Below the pieces are notes generated by a model. It had not been told where the DNA came from. It ran no database searches and was given only the letters and a program-made list of their open reading frames with translations. This document shows, in pieces, positions 44,478 through 53,335 of a stretch of DNA of 64,000 bases. The DNA is from a bacterium (GTDB lineage: Bacteria; Electryoneota; Electryoneia; Electryoneales; Electryoneaceae). How positions within the stretch are numbered: the first letter of the stretch is position 1; each line of letters opens with the position of its first letter. Made by a program: the position numbers and the translations under genes. The DNA is taken from NCBI GenBank assembly GCA_020444265.1, contig JAHLLH010000002.1:547033-611032 (forward strand), read 5' to 3'.

Positions 44478-45762
44478 GGTCCAGTTTCTCCAAAACAGTA
44501 TCGGCATCGTCACGATGGTCGTCCGTCACCAGTGCCATCGTCAGGGCGCGAGCAGTCTGCAGCCCATCTTCCTCCAATGCAGACTTCTTCAAGTTCGCGA
44601 TCAGGAGGCTCGTAATTTTACGCACCAGGGAGCGTGAAAACTTGTCCACTTGCTCCTGGTCGCTGTCGGCAAATCGTTTTGCACTGCGCGCCACTTCCTG
44701 CTGACGCAGCTCTTCGAGGACCTGCTGAAGCTGTTGAATGGTCGGGGCGACACGGTTTTCACGGTACCACTCCGCGAACTCCTCAACCAGCTTGTCCACC
44801 AATTTTGTGGCACGTTGCGCTTCTTTTTCACGCGACGCAAGGTTTGCGGCTACCAGTTCCTCGAAATCGTCTACAGTATAGAGGTACGTATCATCCAGTT
44901 TTGCAATGCCCGGCTCAATATCACGCGGCACGGCGAGGTCGAGCAGGAGACGCATCTGTCGCGCTTGTTTACGTGCCTGCTTCATCAAACGAGTGGTAAG
45001 CACCGGCTCGTCCGCGCTGGTTGCACTGACCACCAGGTCGGCCCAGGCGAGGTCTTCTGCTGAAGGGGGCCAGGCAACCGCCATACCGCCCAACAGGTCG
45101 GCGACTACCTGCGCATTGGCATGTGTCCGGTTGCTGATCCGCCAGCCAGCGACCCCGGCGGATTGCAGGTGACGTGCTGCCAAACGGCTTGTCTCGCCCG
45201 CACCGACCAGCAGCACCTTGACCTCGTCCAGCTTGCCAAAGATACGAGTTGCCATCTCGACCGATGCACTCGCAACCGAGACCGCGCCCCGGCTGATCTG
45301 AGTGCGGTGCCTCGCCTGCTTGCCCGCCTCAATTGCCTTGCCAAACAGCTTGTTGAGGACGGTGTTCGGCGCGTTCTGCTCCTGCGCCTGGGTGAGCGCG
45401 TCCTTCACCTGTCCGATGATCTGTACCTCACCCAACATCTGAGAATCGAGACCCGCCGCGACACGGAAAAGGTGCGAAACGGCCTCTTCGTCCCGCAATG
45501 TGAATGCCGATGCAACCTCCTCGCCCGTCAACCGGGTCAGGCTGGCGAAAATGTCACGCAGCCGAGTGGTCTCATGATGCTGGTAGGGCGAGAGGTAGAG
45601 CTCCGTCCGATTGCAGGTCGAGAGGATGATTGCACCCTCGATGTTGCTCGACAGCAAAAGTGTCTCATAGGCCGCAACGATCCGCTGCGGACCGATGGAC
45701 CCCTTGTCGCGAACCTCGATGGGGGAGGTGTGATGGTTGATGCCGATTGCCTCGATTCTCAC
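44461..45762 (-). CDS. hemA: Glutamyl-tRNA reductase
   Basis: A 433-residue NADPH-dependent enzyme reducing glutamyl-tRNA to glutamate-1-semialdehyde, the entry and usual control point of the C5 pathway. Signatures: [17 protein letters not shown] at the N-terminus, the active-site Cys in [29 protein letters not shown], the NADPH-binding [17 protein letters not shown], and a C-terminal helical dimerisation domain (from about 310). It starts at GTG 45762, overlapping the stop of the HemX-like gene (GTGA). Confidence 0.96.
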   Translation of the reverse strand: MRIEAIGINHHTSPIEVRDKGSIGPQRIVAAYETLLLSSNIEGAIILSTCNRTELYLSPYQHHETTRLRDIFASLTRLTGEEVASAFTLRDEEAVSHLFRVAAGLDSQMLGEVQIIGQVKDALTQAQEQNAPNTVLNKLFGKAIEAGKQARHRTQISRGAVSVASASVEMATRIFGKLDEVKVLLVGAGETSRLAARHLQSAGVAGWRISNRTHANAQVVADLLGGMAVAWPPSAEDLAWADLVVSATSADEPVLTTRLMKQARKQARQMRLLLDLAVPRDIEPGIAKLDDTYLYTVDDFEELVAANLASREKEAQRATKLVDKLVEEFAEWYRENRVAPTIQQLQQVLEELRQQEVARSAKRFADSDQEQVDKFSRSLVRKITSLLIANLKKSALEEDGLQTARALTMALVTDDHRDDADTVLEKLDHELSH

Positions 45763-46583
45763 GCGAACCTCCCGGTGAAAATTTCCACCACGGAGACAAC
45801 AATCAGCAGCAGCATCACGCAGGAAAGCGCCAGCGAAGCACCCGCTAGCCTGCGGTTGCCGAGCCAGCGGAAACGATCTGCCGCAGCCAGCAGCGAGATC
45901 AAGAACCAGAGGGTGAGCATCGGGTGCAGATGTGAGACCATCGCCGCATCACGTTCAGGGTTGAGGTAGAGGTTGCTCATCGCGGAGATGACACTGATGG
46001 TAATCAGCAGCCAGCCATAGCCGAGGGTCGTGCCGCGCAGACGGTCCAAATCGTTCAACGAGGGAAGGTTCTGGTACCATTTTCCAAAAGATCGTCCCTT
46101 GATCTGACGATGCAGGATCAAATGGGCGGTGCCGAAGACACCGCTACCCAGCAGCAGTGCAACACCGGCGACCGAGAGGGTGATGTGGAAGCCAGAGCGA
46201 AAGCCAAACAGCGATGCCGGAACATCCGCACCCGGCTGGAGGCCGAGGCAGGTGCCGAGGACCATCATCACAGTAAGGACTGTGAGCGGAAAAATCGAGA
46301 AAAACCTCTGACGCACCTTCCTTTGCAACAGCGAGTGCATCGACCAGATCTGGACGCCGAGAAAGACCAGTACCTGGCCCGGGGTCAGCACCGGCGCCTG
46401 GTTCTGGATCGCTGCCATCACCACCAGCCAATGGATCATAATGAGCGACAGGACGGTTCCGATCCGGACGAGGACCTCTTCAATCTTCCGGTCGGGCCGT
46501 GCGATCAGCATCAGCCACGCCGCCAGCAGGCCACTGGAGAAGGCGACAAGGATCAGGGGAAGGGTGACATAGAGAGTGTTCAT
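45759..46583 (-). CDS. hemX: HemX/CcsA-like membrane protein of the haem operon
   Basis: A 274-residue protein with about eight hydrophobic segments and no soluble domain. Size, topology and position immediately upstream of hemA match HemX, a member of the CcsA/CcmF-related cytochrome c assembly family found in Bacillus-type hem operons, where it influences HemA level. It contains several His residues in or near membrane segments (RSGFHITLSVAGVALLLGSG; AMVSHLHPMLTLWFLISLL) that could contact haem. It overlaps the neighbouring genes by four bases on both sides. Assignment rests on context as much as on sequence; CcsA-type haem exporter is the alternative. Confidence 0.72.
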   Translation of the reverse strand: MNTLYVTLPLILVAFSSGLLAAWLMLIARPDRKIEEVLVRIGTVLSLIMIHWLVVMAAIQNQAPVLTPGQVLVFLGVQIWSMHSLLQRKVRQRFFSIFPLTVLTVMMVLGTCLGLQPGADVPASLFGFRSGFHITLSVAGVALLLGSGVFGTAHLILHRQIKGRSFGKWYQNLPSLNDLDRLRGTTLGYGWLLITISVISAMSNLYLNPERDAAMVSHLHPMLTLWFLISLLAAADRFRWLGNRRLAGASLALSCVMLLLIVVSVVEIFTGRFA

Positions 46584-47998
46584 ACCGCCTCCCCGATCTT
46601 GAGGATGGATTGTGCGATGCGTTTGGCATCTTTCGCGCAGCCGTTGACCGACACTCCACGGTAGGAGGCGCCGGTGAAGTAGAGGCCAGGCAGCTCCTGT
46701 TCGAGGGATTCGCTCTTGGCGACTCGTTCCTGATGACCAAGGGTGTACTGGGCGATACCGCGCGCGTGACGAAAGGCCTTTCTGTAGGAAGGTTCGCCGC
46801 GTACGTCCATCACACGGCGATGAGCTTCGTCGGCGGTTGCATGCAACTGCTTCTCATCCAGCTCGCTGATGCCCGCGTCATGGGCACCGCCGAGGATCGT
46901 GCGTAGCAGACGATGGTTCTCCGGGGCTTGCCCGGGGAAGATGGCATCGGACCAGAGGGAACCCAGTGCGCGAACCCCTTCGCTACGCGGGATCAGGACA
47001 CCGAACCCGTTGAGCGGGTGGCCGAGGTCGCGCTGATGGTACCCATGGCAGACCACGTCGACCGGCGCGTGCCAGATGTCGCCGATTGCCCCGGATACTT
47101 CGCGGTCGAGATCGAAAATAATCTCCGCGGTCGCCCAGGAAGGGGCGGCGAGGATCACCGCATCGCCGGTCGTCTGCCAGCCATCCCCACGAACCAGAAA
47201 GCTGCCGTCTGGGTTTGTCTCAACTCGCTGGACAAGACGGCCCATATGCAACGACCCCTCAAAGGATGACGCGAGGGTGTCGGTCAAGGTGCCCATGCCA
47301 TTGAGGAAGGTGTGGAGGACGGCATTTGGGCCTGAAGGTCCACCCGCCGTGGTACCCTTTTTCCTCGCTTCACGCTGCTTGGCGATCATCGCTCTGAAGA
47401 GGCCGCCATAGTCACGTTCCATCGCAACCATTTTCGGGAATACCGCTTCCAGGCTGAGGTTGTGCGTATTGCCCGCGAAAATGCCGGAAACCATCGGGTC
47501 GAGCATCAGATTGGCGAAGGTCGATCCGAGGCGTCGTGTGCCGAACGAGTGTACCGACTCTTCCGGGCCATTTCGTTTAGCAGGAACCAACGGCTCCAGC
47601 GCAATGCGCAACTTGGCACCCAGCGGGAGAATGTTGGACTTGAGGAACGCCGGTGGCTTGGTCGGTACCTGGCGCATCTGACCGGAGTGGTAGATGTAGC
47701 GATTAGCGGAGGCCTCATCGGCACGGACCAGCTCACTCGTCAATCCAGCCCGTTCCACCAGCTCAAGAGTGGCGGGCTCGTTATCGAGGAAGCCATTTGG
47801 CCCCCATTCGCAGGTGTAGCCTTCCTCGATACTCGTGCGTGTCGTCCCCCCGGCGGACTCATCAGCTTCGTAAATCTCAACTTCCGGTTCGACCCCCGCT
47901 TCCCTGCCATAGCTACGCAGGAAAAAGGCGGTTGCGAGACCGGCAATCCCCCCGCCGATCACGATCACTCGTGGACGGTCCCCGGTTGGATCATACAT
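46580..47998 (-). CDS. hemY: Protoporphyrinogen oxidase, FAD-dependent HemY/HemG type
   Basis: A 472-residue flavoprotein oxidising protoporphyrinogen IX (or coproporphyrinogen III in the alternative route). The N-terminal dinucleotide-binding motif VIVIGGGIAGLATAFFLRS is followed by EADESAGGTTRTS and the WGPNGFLDNEPATLELVERA block typical of this family; the C-terminus has PGLYFTGASYRGVSVNGCAK. ATG 47998 overlaps the hemH stop by eight bases. This form normally uses oxygen as acceptor. With HemN and HemH beside it and no HemQ seen, the protoporphyrin-dependent route is favoured. Confidence 0.92.
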   Translation of the reverse strand: MYDPTGDRPRVIVIGGGIAGLATAFFLRSYGREAGVEPEVEIYEADESAGGTTRTSIEEGYTCEWGPNGFLDNEPATLELVERAGLTSELVRADEASANRYIYHSGQMRQVPTKPPAFLKSNILPLGAKLRIALEPLVPAKRNGPEESVHSFGTRRLGSTFANLMLDPMVSGIFAGNTHNLSLEAVFPKMVAMERDYGGLFRAMIAKQREARKKGTTAGGPSGPNAVLHTFLNGMGTLTDTLASSFEGSLHMGRLVQRVETNPDGSFLVRGDGWQTTGDAVILAAPSWATAEIIFDLDREVSGAIGDIWHAPVDVVCHGYHQRDLGHPLNGFGVLIPRSEGVRALGSLWSDAIFPGQAPENHRLLRTILGGAHDAGISELDEKQLHATADEAHRRVMDVRGEPSYRKAFRHARGIAQYTLGHQERVAKSESLEQELPGLYFTGASYRGVSVNGCAKDAKRIAQSILKIGEAV

Positions 47999-48935
47999 GG
48001 TCCATCTCCTGAAGGATTTCGGCCATGACGTTCCCGAAACGAGGGTCGTCATTGTAGGCTGGCACACGTACGATGGTTTCTACTCCACGGCTGCGGGCGT
48101 AGGTGGCTGCTTCCGTGTCGAGGTCATGGATGGTTTCGAGGCAATCGGCGACGAAGCTGAGTGGTACGATGACCAGCGGTTCGGTGCTGTCGCAGAGACG
48201 TTTCAATTCATCCTCGATGTAGGGACGTGTCCACTCGACCGGTCCGAGACGCGATTGGAAAGAGACGGTCCAGTCAGTGGTTTCAGGCAAGCCCTGCATG
48301 ATGCGTTTCGCATTTTCACGCACCTGGTCCGGGTAATCCTCACCCGCATCCACATTTCGCTGCGGGATGCCGTGGGCGACAAAGAGGACCCGAGCATGTG
48401 GTCCGGCTTGCTCCAAGGCGTCGTTGACCATCGCTTTTTGCAATTCAATCACCGAGGGATGCAGACCCCACGCGGGCAGGTGGGCGAGGTCGAGGCCGAG
48501 ACGACTCGCCTGACGGACCGCTTCGGCGACCACGGACCCGGTCATTGCTTTGGTCGAATGGGGGAATAAGGGGACCAGCAGGATACGTTTCCGTCCATCA
48601 CGCCGTAGCTTGAAAAGTGCTTCCTGGATGGTAGGGGAGGTGTAGCGGAAGGCGTAGGAGACACGAATCCGCTCGCCATGACCATTCAATGAGCTTTGCA
48701 GCACATCCACCTGTTTCCGTGTCCACTCCGGCAGGGGTGATCCGCCGCCGAGTGCCTCGTAGCGCTTCCGCACTTTCGGCGTCCTGCGCCAGGCGATCAG
48801 CTCACGGACCAGGCTACGTACCGGTGCGGGCATCGGCAGGATGTGCGGGTCGGAAAAAATGGCGCGCAAGTAGGGTTTGATGTCCGCGAGGGTTTCCGGA
48901 CCGCCCATGTTTACCAGCAGAATGTCGCGATCCAT
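47991..48935 (-). CDS. hemH: Ferrochelatase
   Basis: A 314-residue enzyme inserting Fe(II) into protoporphyrin IX (or coproporphyrin III). Signatures: ILLVNMGGPETLADIKPYL, YEALGGGSPLPEWTRKQ, LLVPLFPHSTKAMTGSV, the metal-site His in VLFVAHGIPQRNV, and the Glu-containing VVPLSFVADCLETIHDLDTE. Its start shares the A of the hemN stop (TGATG), so translation is coupled. Length is typical of bacterial enzymes without a C-terminal Fe-S cluster. Confidence 0.94.
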   Translation of the reverse strand: MDRDILLVNMGGPETLADIKPYLRAIFSDPHILPMPAPVRSLVRELIAWRRTPKVRKRYEALGGGSPLPEWTRKQVDVLQSSLNGHGERIRVSYAFRYTSPTIQEALFKLRRDGRKRILLVPLFPHSTKAMTGSVVAEAVRQASRLGLDLAHLPAWGLHPSVIELQKAMVNDALEQAGPHARVLFVAHGIPQRNVDAGEDYPDQVRENAKRIMQGLPETTDWTVSFQSRLGPVEWTRPYIEDELKRLCDSTEPLVIVPLSFVADCLETIHDLDTEAATYARSRGVETIVRVPAYNDDPRFGNVMAEILQEMDHV

Positions 48936-50329
48936 CAGACGGTCCTCGAAAAGGTGACGTTTTGTTGATCGGGCAGGTACTGGTCGAAGGGCATGGCGAG
49001 GTTGCGGACAAACAACTGGCCGAGTGGAGTGATGTCCCAGCCCTCGTCCGCAGGTACAATCAGCCCATCCTCCTCAAAGGCTTCCAACTTCTGCATCGCC
49101 ACATGAAGATCGACTGCTTTGTCGAGGGTTGCTCCCTCGGGCATCCTGATTCGCAGATTGCACATCAGCTCGTTGATCAGCGCTTTGCGCTGGATGTCAT
49201 CCTCGGTCAGTTTGTGGCCTCGAAACGTCGTCCATCCGCCCTGCCCGATCTTTTCCTCGTACTGCTGCGGCAGCGGAAGGTTCTGTGCGAAAAGAGCGTC
49301 GAGCTCGCTGATTGCCGATGCACCAAAACCGACCATTTCGAGCCCACGAATGCTTGTGTAGCCCATGAAATTGCGCCACAGCGTGCCCTCGTTGCGTGCC
49401 ATCGCCAGCTTGTCTTCGGGGACGGCAAAGTGGTCCATGCCGATGGAGACATAGCCGCTGTCGGTGAAATGGTGGAAGGCGGTCAGCAACATCGAGAGGC
49501 GTTGTTTCGGGCCGGGCAGGTCGATTTCCTTAATAGCACGCTGATGCTTGATCTTGGCCGGGAGATGAGCATAGCCGAAAACCGCGAGACGGTCCGGGCG
49601 AAGCTGTGCGATCTGCTCGAGGGTATGCTTCCAGGTGTCGCTGGTTTGAAGAGGCAAGCCGTAGATCAGGTCGACATTGACCCCGGTGAAACCGTGCGAA
49701 TGGCAACGGTCGATGAAGCTCTTCAGCTCGTCATAGCTGAATTCACGTTGGACAGCTTTCTGCACGGCGGGATCGAGGTCCTGCAAGCCGATGGAGATGC
49801 GACGGAAACCGCGATCGGCCAAGGACTTCAAGTGAGCATCGCTGGTCACTCGTGGGTCCACCTCGACGGATCGTTCCGCACCTACCGCACCGGGGATTTC
49901 CTCGAGCACCGTGTCGATCAGACGGCCCAACTCATCGGGCGCATTGTGGGTCGGGGTGCCGCCGCCCAAGTGCAGCCAGCCGTGCTCGACCTGGCCCTTG
50001 AAGATGTTGCCGGCGCGACGGATTTCCTGCGCGATGTAGCCAGCGTGGCCAGCAATTTTCTCACGGTCATTCGAGATGAAGGAGTTGCAGCCGCAGTAGA
50101 GGCAACGCTTCTGGCAATAGGGCAGATGCAGGTAGACCGCGATGGGTCGTCCCTTGTCCGGCAACGCTTCGAGCCCTTCGAGGTACGGGGCGGCGGGGAA
50201 CTCATTCGACCAGACCGGCGCGGTCGGGTAGGAAGTGTAGCGCGGGCCACGCACATCAAACTTCTCGACCAGTTGCACAATCTGCTCGTAGGGAATCTGG
50301 TTCAGCGGAGTGAAGGTTCGGTCGCTCAT
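48935..50329 (-). CDS. hemN: Oxygen-independent coproporphyrinogen III oxidase
   Basis: A 464-residue radical SAM enzyme decarboxylating coproporphyrinogen III to protoporphyrinogen IX without oxygen. The 4Fe-4S motif CxxxCxxC is in YLHLPYCQKRCLYCGCNSF, followed by LHLGGGTPT, VEVDPRVTS and GLQDLDPAVQKAVQREFSYD. The N-terminus (VEKFDVRGPRYTSYPTAPVW) and full length indicate true HemN rather than the shorter HemW chaperone. It overlaps hemE by four bases and hemH by one. Confidence 0.95.
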   Translation of the reverse strand: MSDRTFTPLNQIPYEQIVQLVEKFDVRGPRYTSYPTAPVWSNEFPAAPYLEGLEALPDKGRPIAVYLHLPYCQKRCLYCGCNSFISNDREKIAGHAGYIAQEIRRAGNIFKGQVEHGWLHLGGGTPTHNAPDELGRLIDTVLEEIPGAVGAERSVEVDPRVTSDAHLKSLADRGFRRISIGLQDLDPAVQKAVQREFSYDELKSFIDRCHSHGFTGVNVDLIYGLPLQTSDTWKHTLEQIAQLRPDRLAVFGYAHLPAKIKHQRAIKEIDLPGPKQRLSMLLTAFHHFTDSGYVSIGMDHFAVPEDKLAMARNEGTLWRNFMGYTSIRGLEMVGFGASAISELDALFAQNLPLPQQYEEKIGQGGWTTFRGHKLTEDDIQRKALINELMCNLRIRMPEGATLDKAVDLHVAMQKLEAFEEDGLIVPADEGWDITPLGQLFVRNLAMPFDQYLPDQQNVTFSRTV

Positions 50330-51369
50330 CGCGCGCCTCCACGGATTTCGTCAAGCAATATTTCCACCGCCTCAATCGGGGTCTGCGGCAGGATGCCATG
50401 GCCCAGGTTGAAGATGTGCGGCGCATCGCCCGCCTCGTTCAGTACGCGGCGTGTTTCACGCCGGATGACGGATTCATCGCCAGAGAGCAGAATCGTGGGG
50501 TCGAGGTTGCCCTGGATCACCTTGCCCTCAGGCAGGATGTCGCGTGCCTCATCCAATGGGGTCCGCCAGTCGAGACTGACCACATCGGACCCTGTTTCGC
50601 CGAGGGAGCGAACGAGGTGTCCACTCCCTCGGACGAAGTATGTGCAGGGGATGTCTTCCTCACGCAAGCGGGAGAGGATGCGCTGCAGCGAGGGGAGGAT
50701 CATCTGGCGAAACTCACGGTCCGGCAGGATGCCCGCCCAGGTGTCGAAGAGCTGGACCGCATCCGCACCCGCTTCGACCTGGGCGATCAGGTAGTCGCTG
50801 ACCATGTCGGCGAGACGGTCCAGCAGGCTGCGGAAAGCATCCGGCTCGGCATACTGCATCCGTTTCACATTGGCGAACGGATCCGGTTTGCCGCCCTCGA
50901 TCCAGTAGGTTGCGAGAGTAAAGGGTGCCCCGGCGAAGCCGATCAGGGAGACCGTCTCCGGCAGTTCACGACGCAGGATGGTGACCGTTTCCAATACCTC
51001 GGATAACGCTTCACGCGGCTCAATATCCTTCATCTGCTCGAGGTCGGCGGCGGTGCGAATCGTGTTGGCGATCCTCGGGCCGTGCCCCTTGCCGAACGTC
51101 AGTTCCGCACCCATCGGCTGAAGCGGCACGAGGATGTCGCTGAAAAGGATGGAGGCATCGAAGCCGAATCGACGGATCGGTTGCAGGGTCACTTCGGCGG
51201 CGAGGTCCGGGGTGTGGCAGACCTCTAGGAAGCTGTGGTTGGCACGGATCGCGTTGTATTCGGGCAGGTAGCGCCCTGCTTGACGCATCAGCCAGACCGG
51301 CGGTGTATCCAGATGCTTCTTCTCACGCACGACTTGTTCGTAGGCTCGGCGGTTGGTTGCCTCAGGCAT
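50326..51369 (-). CDS. hemE: Uroporphyrinogen decarboxylase
   Basis: A 347-residue cytosolic enzyme that removes four acetate carboxyls from uroporphyrinogen III to give coproporphyrinogen III. The substrate-binding block PPVWLMRQAGRYLPEYNAIR is at the N-terminus, followed by ASILFSDILVPLQPMG, GFAGAPFTLATYWIEG, and DAVQLFDTWAG, all standard for HemE. ATG 51369 overlaps the hemD stop by eight bases; an in-frame ATG at 51408 lies inside hemD and is less likely. The stop overlaps the hemN start (ATGA). Confidence 0.95.
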   Translation of the reverse strand: MPEATNRRAYEQVVREKKHLDTPPVWLMRQAGRYLPEYNAIRANHSFLEVCHTPDLAAEVTLQPIRRFGFDASILFSDILVPLQPMGAELTFGKGHGPRIANTIRTAADLEQMKDIEPREALSEVLETVTILRRELPETVSLIGFAGAPFTLATYWIEGGKPDPFANVKRMQYAEPDAFRSLLDRLADMVSDYLIAQVEAGADAVQLFDTWAGILPDREFRQMILPSLQRILSRLREEDIPCTYFVRGSGHLVRSLGETGSDVVSLDWRTPLDEARDILPEGKVIQGNLDPTILLSGDESVIRRETRRVLNEAGDAPHIFNLGHGILPQTPIEAVEILLDEIRGGAR

Positions 51370-52123
51370 GGTTGCTCTCACTCTCGTTTGAAGGAAGGGA
51401 TGTCGCATCGCTTCCCAGTACAGTCGTCACGGCATGCATCATGCCGATGGTGTCAGGGGTTTCGGCGGTGGTGATGTTGGTCGCACCCGCCTGCTTCAGC
51501 GCCTTCTCAGTGGTTGAACCGATGGCGATGCAGGGTCGCTCGAATGGCTGTTCAATGGAATGGGCCCAGGTATTCACCGCGCTCGGTGCGGCGAAGAGGA
51601 TCGCATCAGGGGTCGGTAGAAGGGCTAGTTCGTGACGGATTAATTCTGCCGACAGCGGTTGTGTCTGGTAGAGTGGCCAACGAATTACCTCTGCTCCCGC
51701 TTCGGTCAAGACCTTGCTCAGCTCGCCGATGGTCTTCTCTGCGCAGGGCCAGAGGACGATTCCAGGTGCAGGGTCCACCTGCAGCAGTTCGGCAGCCAGT
51801 TCCGCTCCGGTTCGTCCCTTGGCAACCGTTACCGGAAAGCTCAGCAGGCCACGTGCTGCATCAATTGTCACCTTGCCAAGCGCAGCGATTCGAATGTCCG
51901 TTGGGAGGGTGGCCTGCCATTTCTTTTCGCACTCGTGGAAGCGACGGACGCCGTTGACACTGGTCAGCACCACCCAACGGACCTTATTCAACTCGGGGAC
52001 GGTGGTCTTCAGCGGGAGGATGCGTGTTAACGGCAGAGAAATTACCTCGATCCCCACTGAAACCAGCGCTTCGGCGAGAGGCTCGGATCGTTCCGCATCC
52101 CTTGTCACCAGCAGCCGTTTCAT
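51362..52123 (-). CDS. hemD: Uroporphyrinogen-III synthase
   Basis: A 253-residue protein cyclising hydroxymethylbilane to uroporphyrinogen III. The family is poorly conserved in sequence; supporting elements are the opening KRLLVTRDAERSEPLAEAL, WVVLTSVNGVRRFHE, IRIAALGKVTIDAA, the second-domain LFAAPSAVNTWA and IAIGSTTEKALKQAGA, and its place between hemC and hemE. The start overlaps the hemC stop (ATGA). It is probably a monomer of two alpha/beta domains. Confidence 0.9.
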   Translation of the reverse strand: MKRLLVTRDAERSEPLAEALVSVGIEVISLPLTRILPLKTTVPELNKVRWVVLTSVNGVRRFHECEKKWQATLPTDIRIAALGKVTIDAARGLLSFPVTVAKGRTGAELAAELLQVDPAPGIVLWPCAEKTIGELSKVLTEAGAEVIRWPLYQTQPLSAELIRHELALLPTPDAILFAAPSAVNTWAHSIEQPFERPCIAIGSTTEKALKQAGATNITTAETPDTIGMMHAVTTVLGSDATSLPSNESESNHA

Positions 52124-53004
52124 GCCGGCACCTCGATCAGCGCACGTGCGAGGTCAAGCGCCAGGTGCTCGGCCTGGCCTGAAACGTTCTTCCATGTGGG
52201 TTGGCCTTCCCCACCCCAATACCCGCAAATATGCCAGCTCTTCTGATCCTGCCAGGCGTAGGCGCCGAGCGGCAGACTGCAGCCGCCGCCAAAGGTATCC
52301 AGCACCGCTCGCTCAATCTGAGCAGCCTGACCGGAGGGAGCATGGTGGATGGATTCAATCACCGTCTGGATACGGGGATCGTCCGCACGCATCTCGACTG
52401 CGAGAATTCCCTGAGCGGGGCTGGGGATGAACTCAGTTGGGTCGAGGGTGAGTACATGAAAATCGGACAGGTCGAGATTGAGACGCTCGATGCCTGCGGC
52501 GGCGAGGAAGATGGCGTCGTACTGACCGTCCGCCAGTTTCGCGAGACGGGTTGGGACATTGCCGCGCAAGTCTTTCAGGGTGATGTCCGGACGGAGTGCC
52601 TGAAACTGGCTCCCACGTCTCACCGCACTGGTACCGACTATCGCCGCCAGTTTCAGCGGGTAGGGATCAGCGTTGTCGTCCACACTCTCTCTGCGGATAA
52701 TGAGCAGGTCCGATGGGTTGGCGCGTTCGGACAATGCCACAACCGCCAACCCTTTCGGCTGTTCCAGCGCCATGTCCTTGCAGGAATGGACCGCGAGGTC
52801 GATCCGCTCGTCGAGCAGAGCTTCCTCGATCTCTTTGGTGAAAACTCCCTGCACTCCCAGTTCACGAAGAGGACGATCCTGTACACGGTCACCGTGAGTG
52901 GAGATCACCATCTGCTCGACCTCGAGCCCGGCCTCTTCCAGCTTTCCCCCCACCCAAAGCGCCTGCCACTGCGCCAGGTCACTTCCTCTTGCACCGATTC
53001 TCAC
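52120..53004 (-). CDS. hemC: Porphobilinogen deaminase (hydroxymethylbilane synthase)
   Basis: A 294-residue enzyme joining four porphobilinogens into hydroxymethylbilane. The start is GTG 53004, preceded by AGGAGGG, giving the family N-terminus RIGARGSDLAQWQALWVGGK; an in-frame ATG at 53055 has no such support. Other landmarks: DLAVHSCKDMALEQPKGL, GTSAVRRGSQFQALRPDI, LRGNVPTRLAKL, and the dipyrromethane cofactor Cys in TFGGGCSLPLGAYA. It is the first gene of the haem operon; an imperfect inverted repeat (53021-53040) lies in the leader. Confidence 0.95.
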   Translation of the reverse strand: MRIGARGSDLAQWQALWVGGKLEEAGLEVEQMVISTHGDRVQDRPLRELGVQGVFTKEIEEALLDERIDLAVHSCKDMALEQPKGLAVVALSERANPSDLLIIRRESVDDNADPYPLKLAAIVGTSAVRRGSQFQALRPDITLKDLRGNVPTRLAKLADGQYDAIFLAAAGIERLNLDLSDFHVLTLDPTEFIPSPAQGILAVEMRADDPRIQTVIESIHHAPSGQAAQIERAVLDTFGGGCSLPLGAYAWQDQKSWHICGYWGGEGQPTWKNVSGQAEHLALDLARALIEVPA

Positions 53005-53124
53005 ACTACCCTCCTGGTTGCTTGCACTAAAAAGTACAAGGAGGGTGTGGGGCACTTGTCATGGAATTGTTATGTAAATCTTCGACTCCCCTAACAACGG
53101 GGTACTTGGAAACGGTGGATTGCA

Positions 53125-53306
53125 CGTCATTGCGAGGAATCAGGGCGAAGCGCAGCGTAGCCTGATGACGTGGCAATCTGAGTTTTTTTGCCGCTCACGG
53201 AGCGGCAGAGGGGTGAAATGGTTTTGGGTGCAGGGCCGTCCCCTTCCGGCGATGACCGCCGTCAGGGGAGGACAGAGCAGATTGCTTCGCTTTACTCGCA
53301 ATGACG
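53125..53306. repeat. MITE-like element with 12-bp terminal inverted repeats
   Basis: CGTCATTGCGAG at 53125-53136 is exactly complementary to CTCGCAATGACG at 53295-53306, bounding 182 bases with no gene. The ends resemble a repeat type widely scattered in bacterial intergenic DNA. It lies between the start of hemC and the end of the aldehyde dehydrogenase gene. Confidence 0.7.
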
Positions 53307-53335
53307 TGGTCACCATGGTGCGGGAGAATAGCACC

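Noticed and set aside
45121-45969. 282-codon open frame on the plus strand
   Set aside because: Antisense to hemA and hemX; no family signature.
48962-50794. Very long open frame (610 codons) on the plus strand
   Set aside because: It lies antisense to hemN and hemE, which have complete family motifs. The frame is a by-product of codon bias on the opposite strand and shows no protein-like motif.
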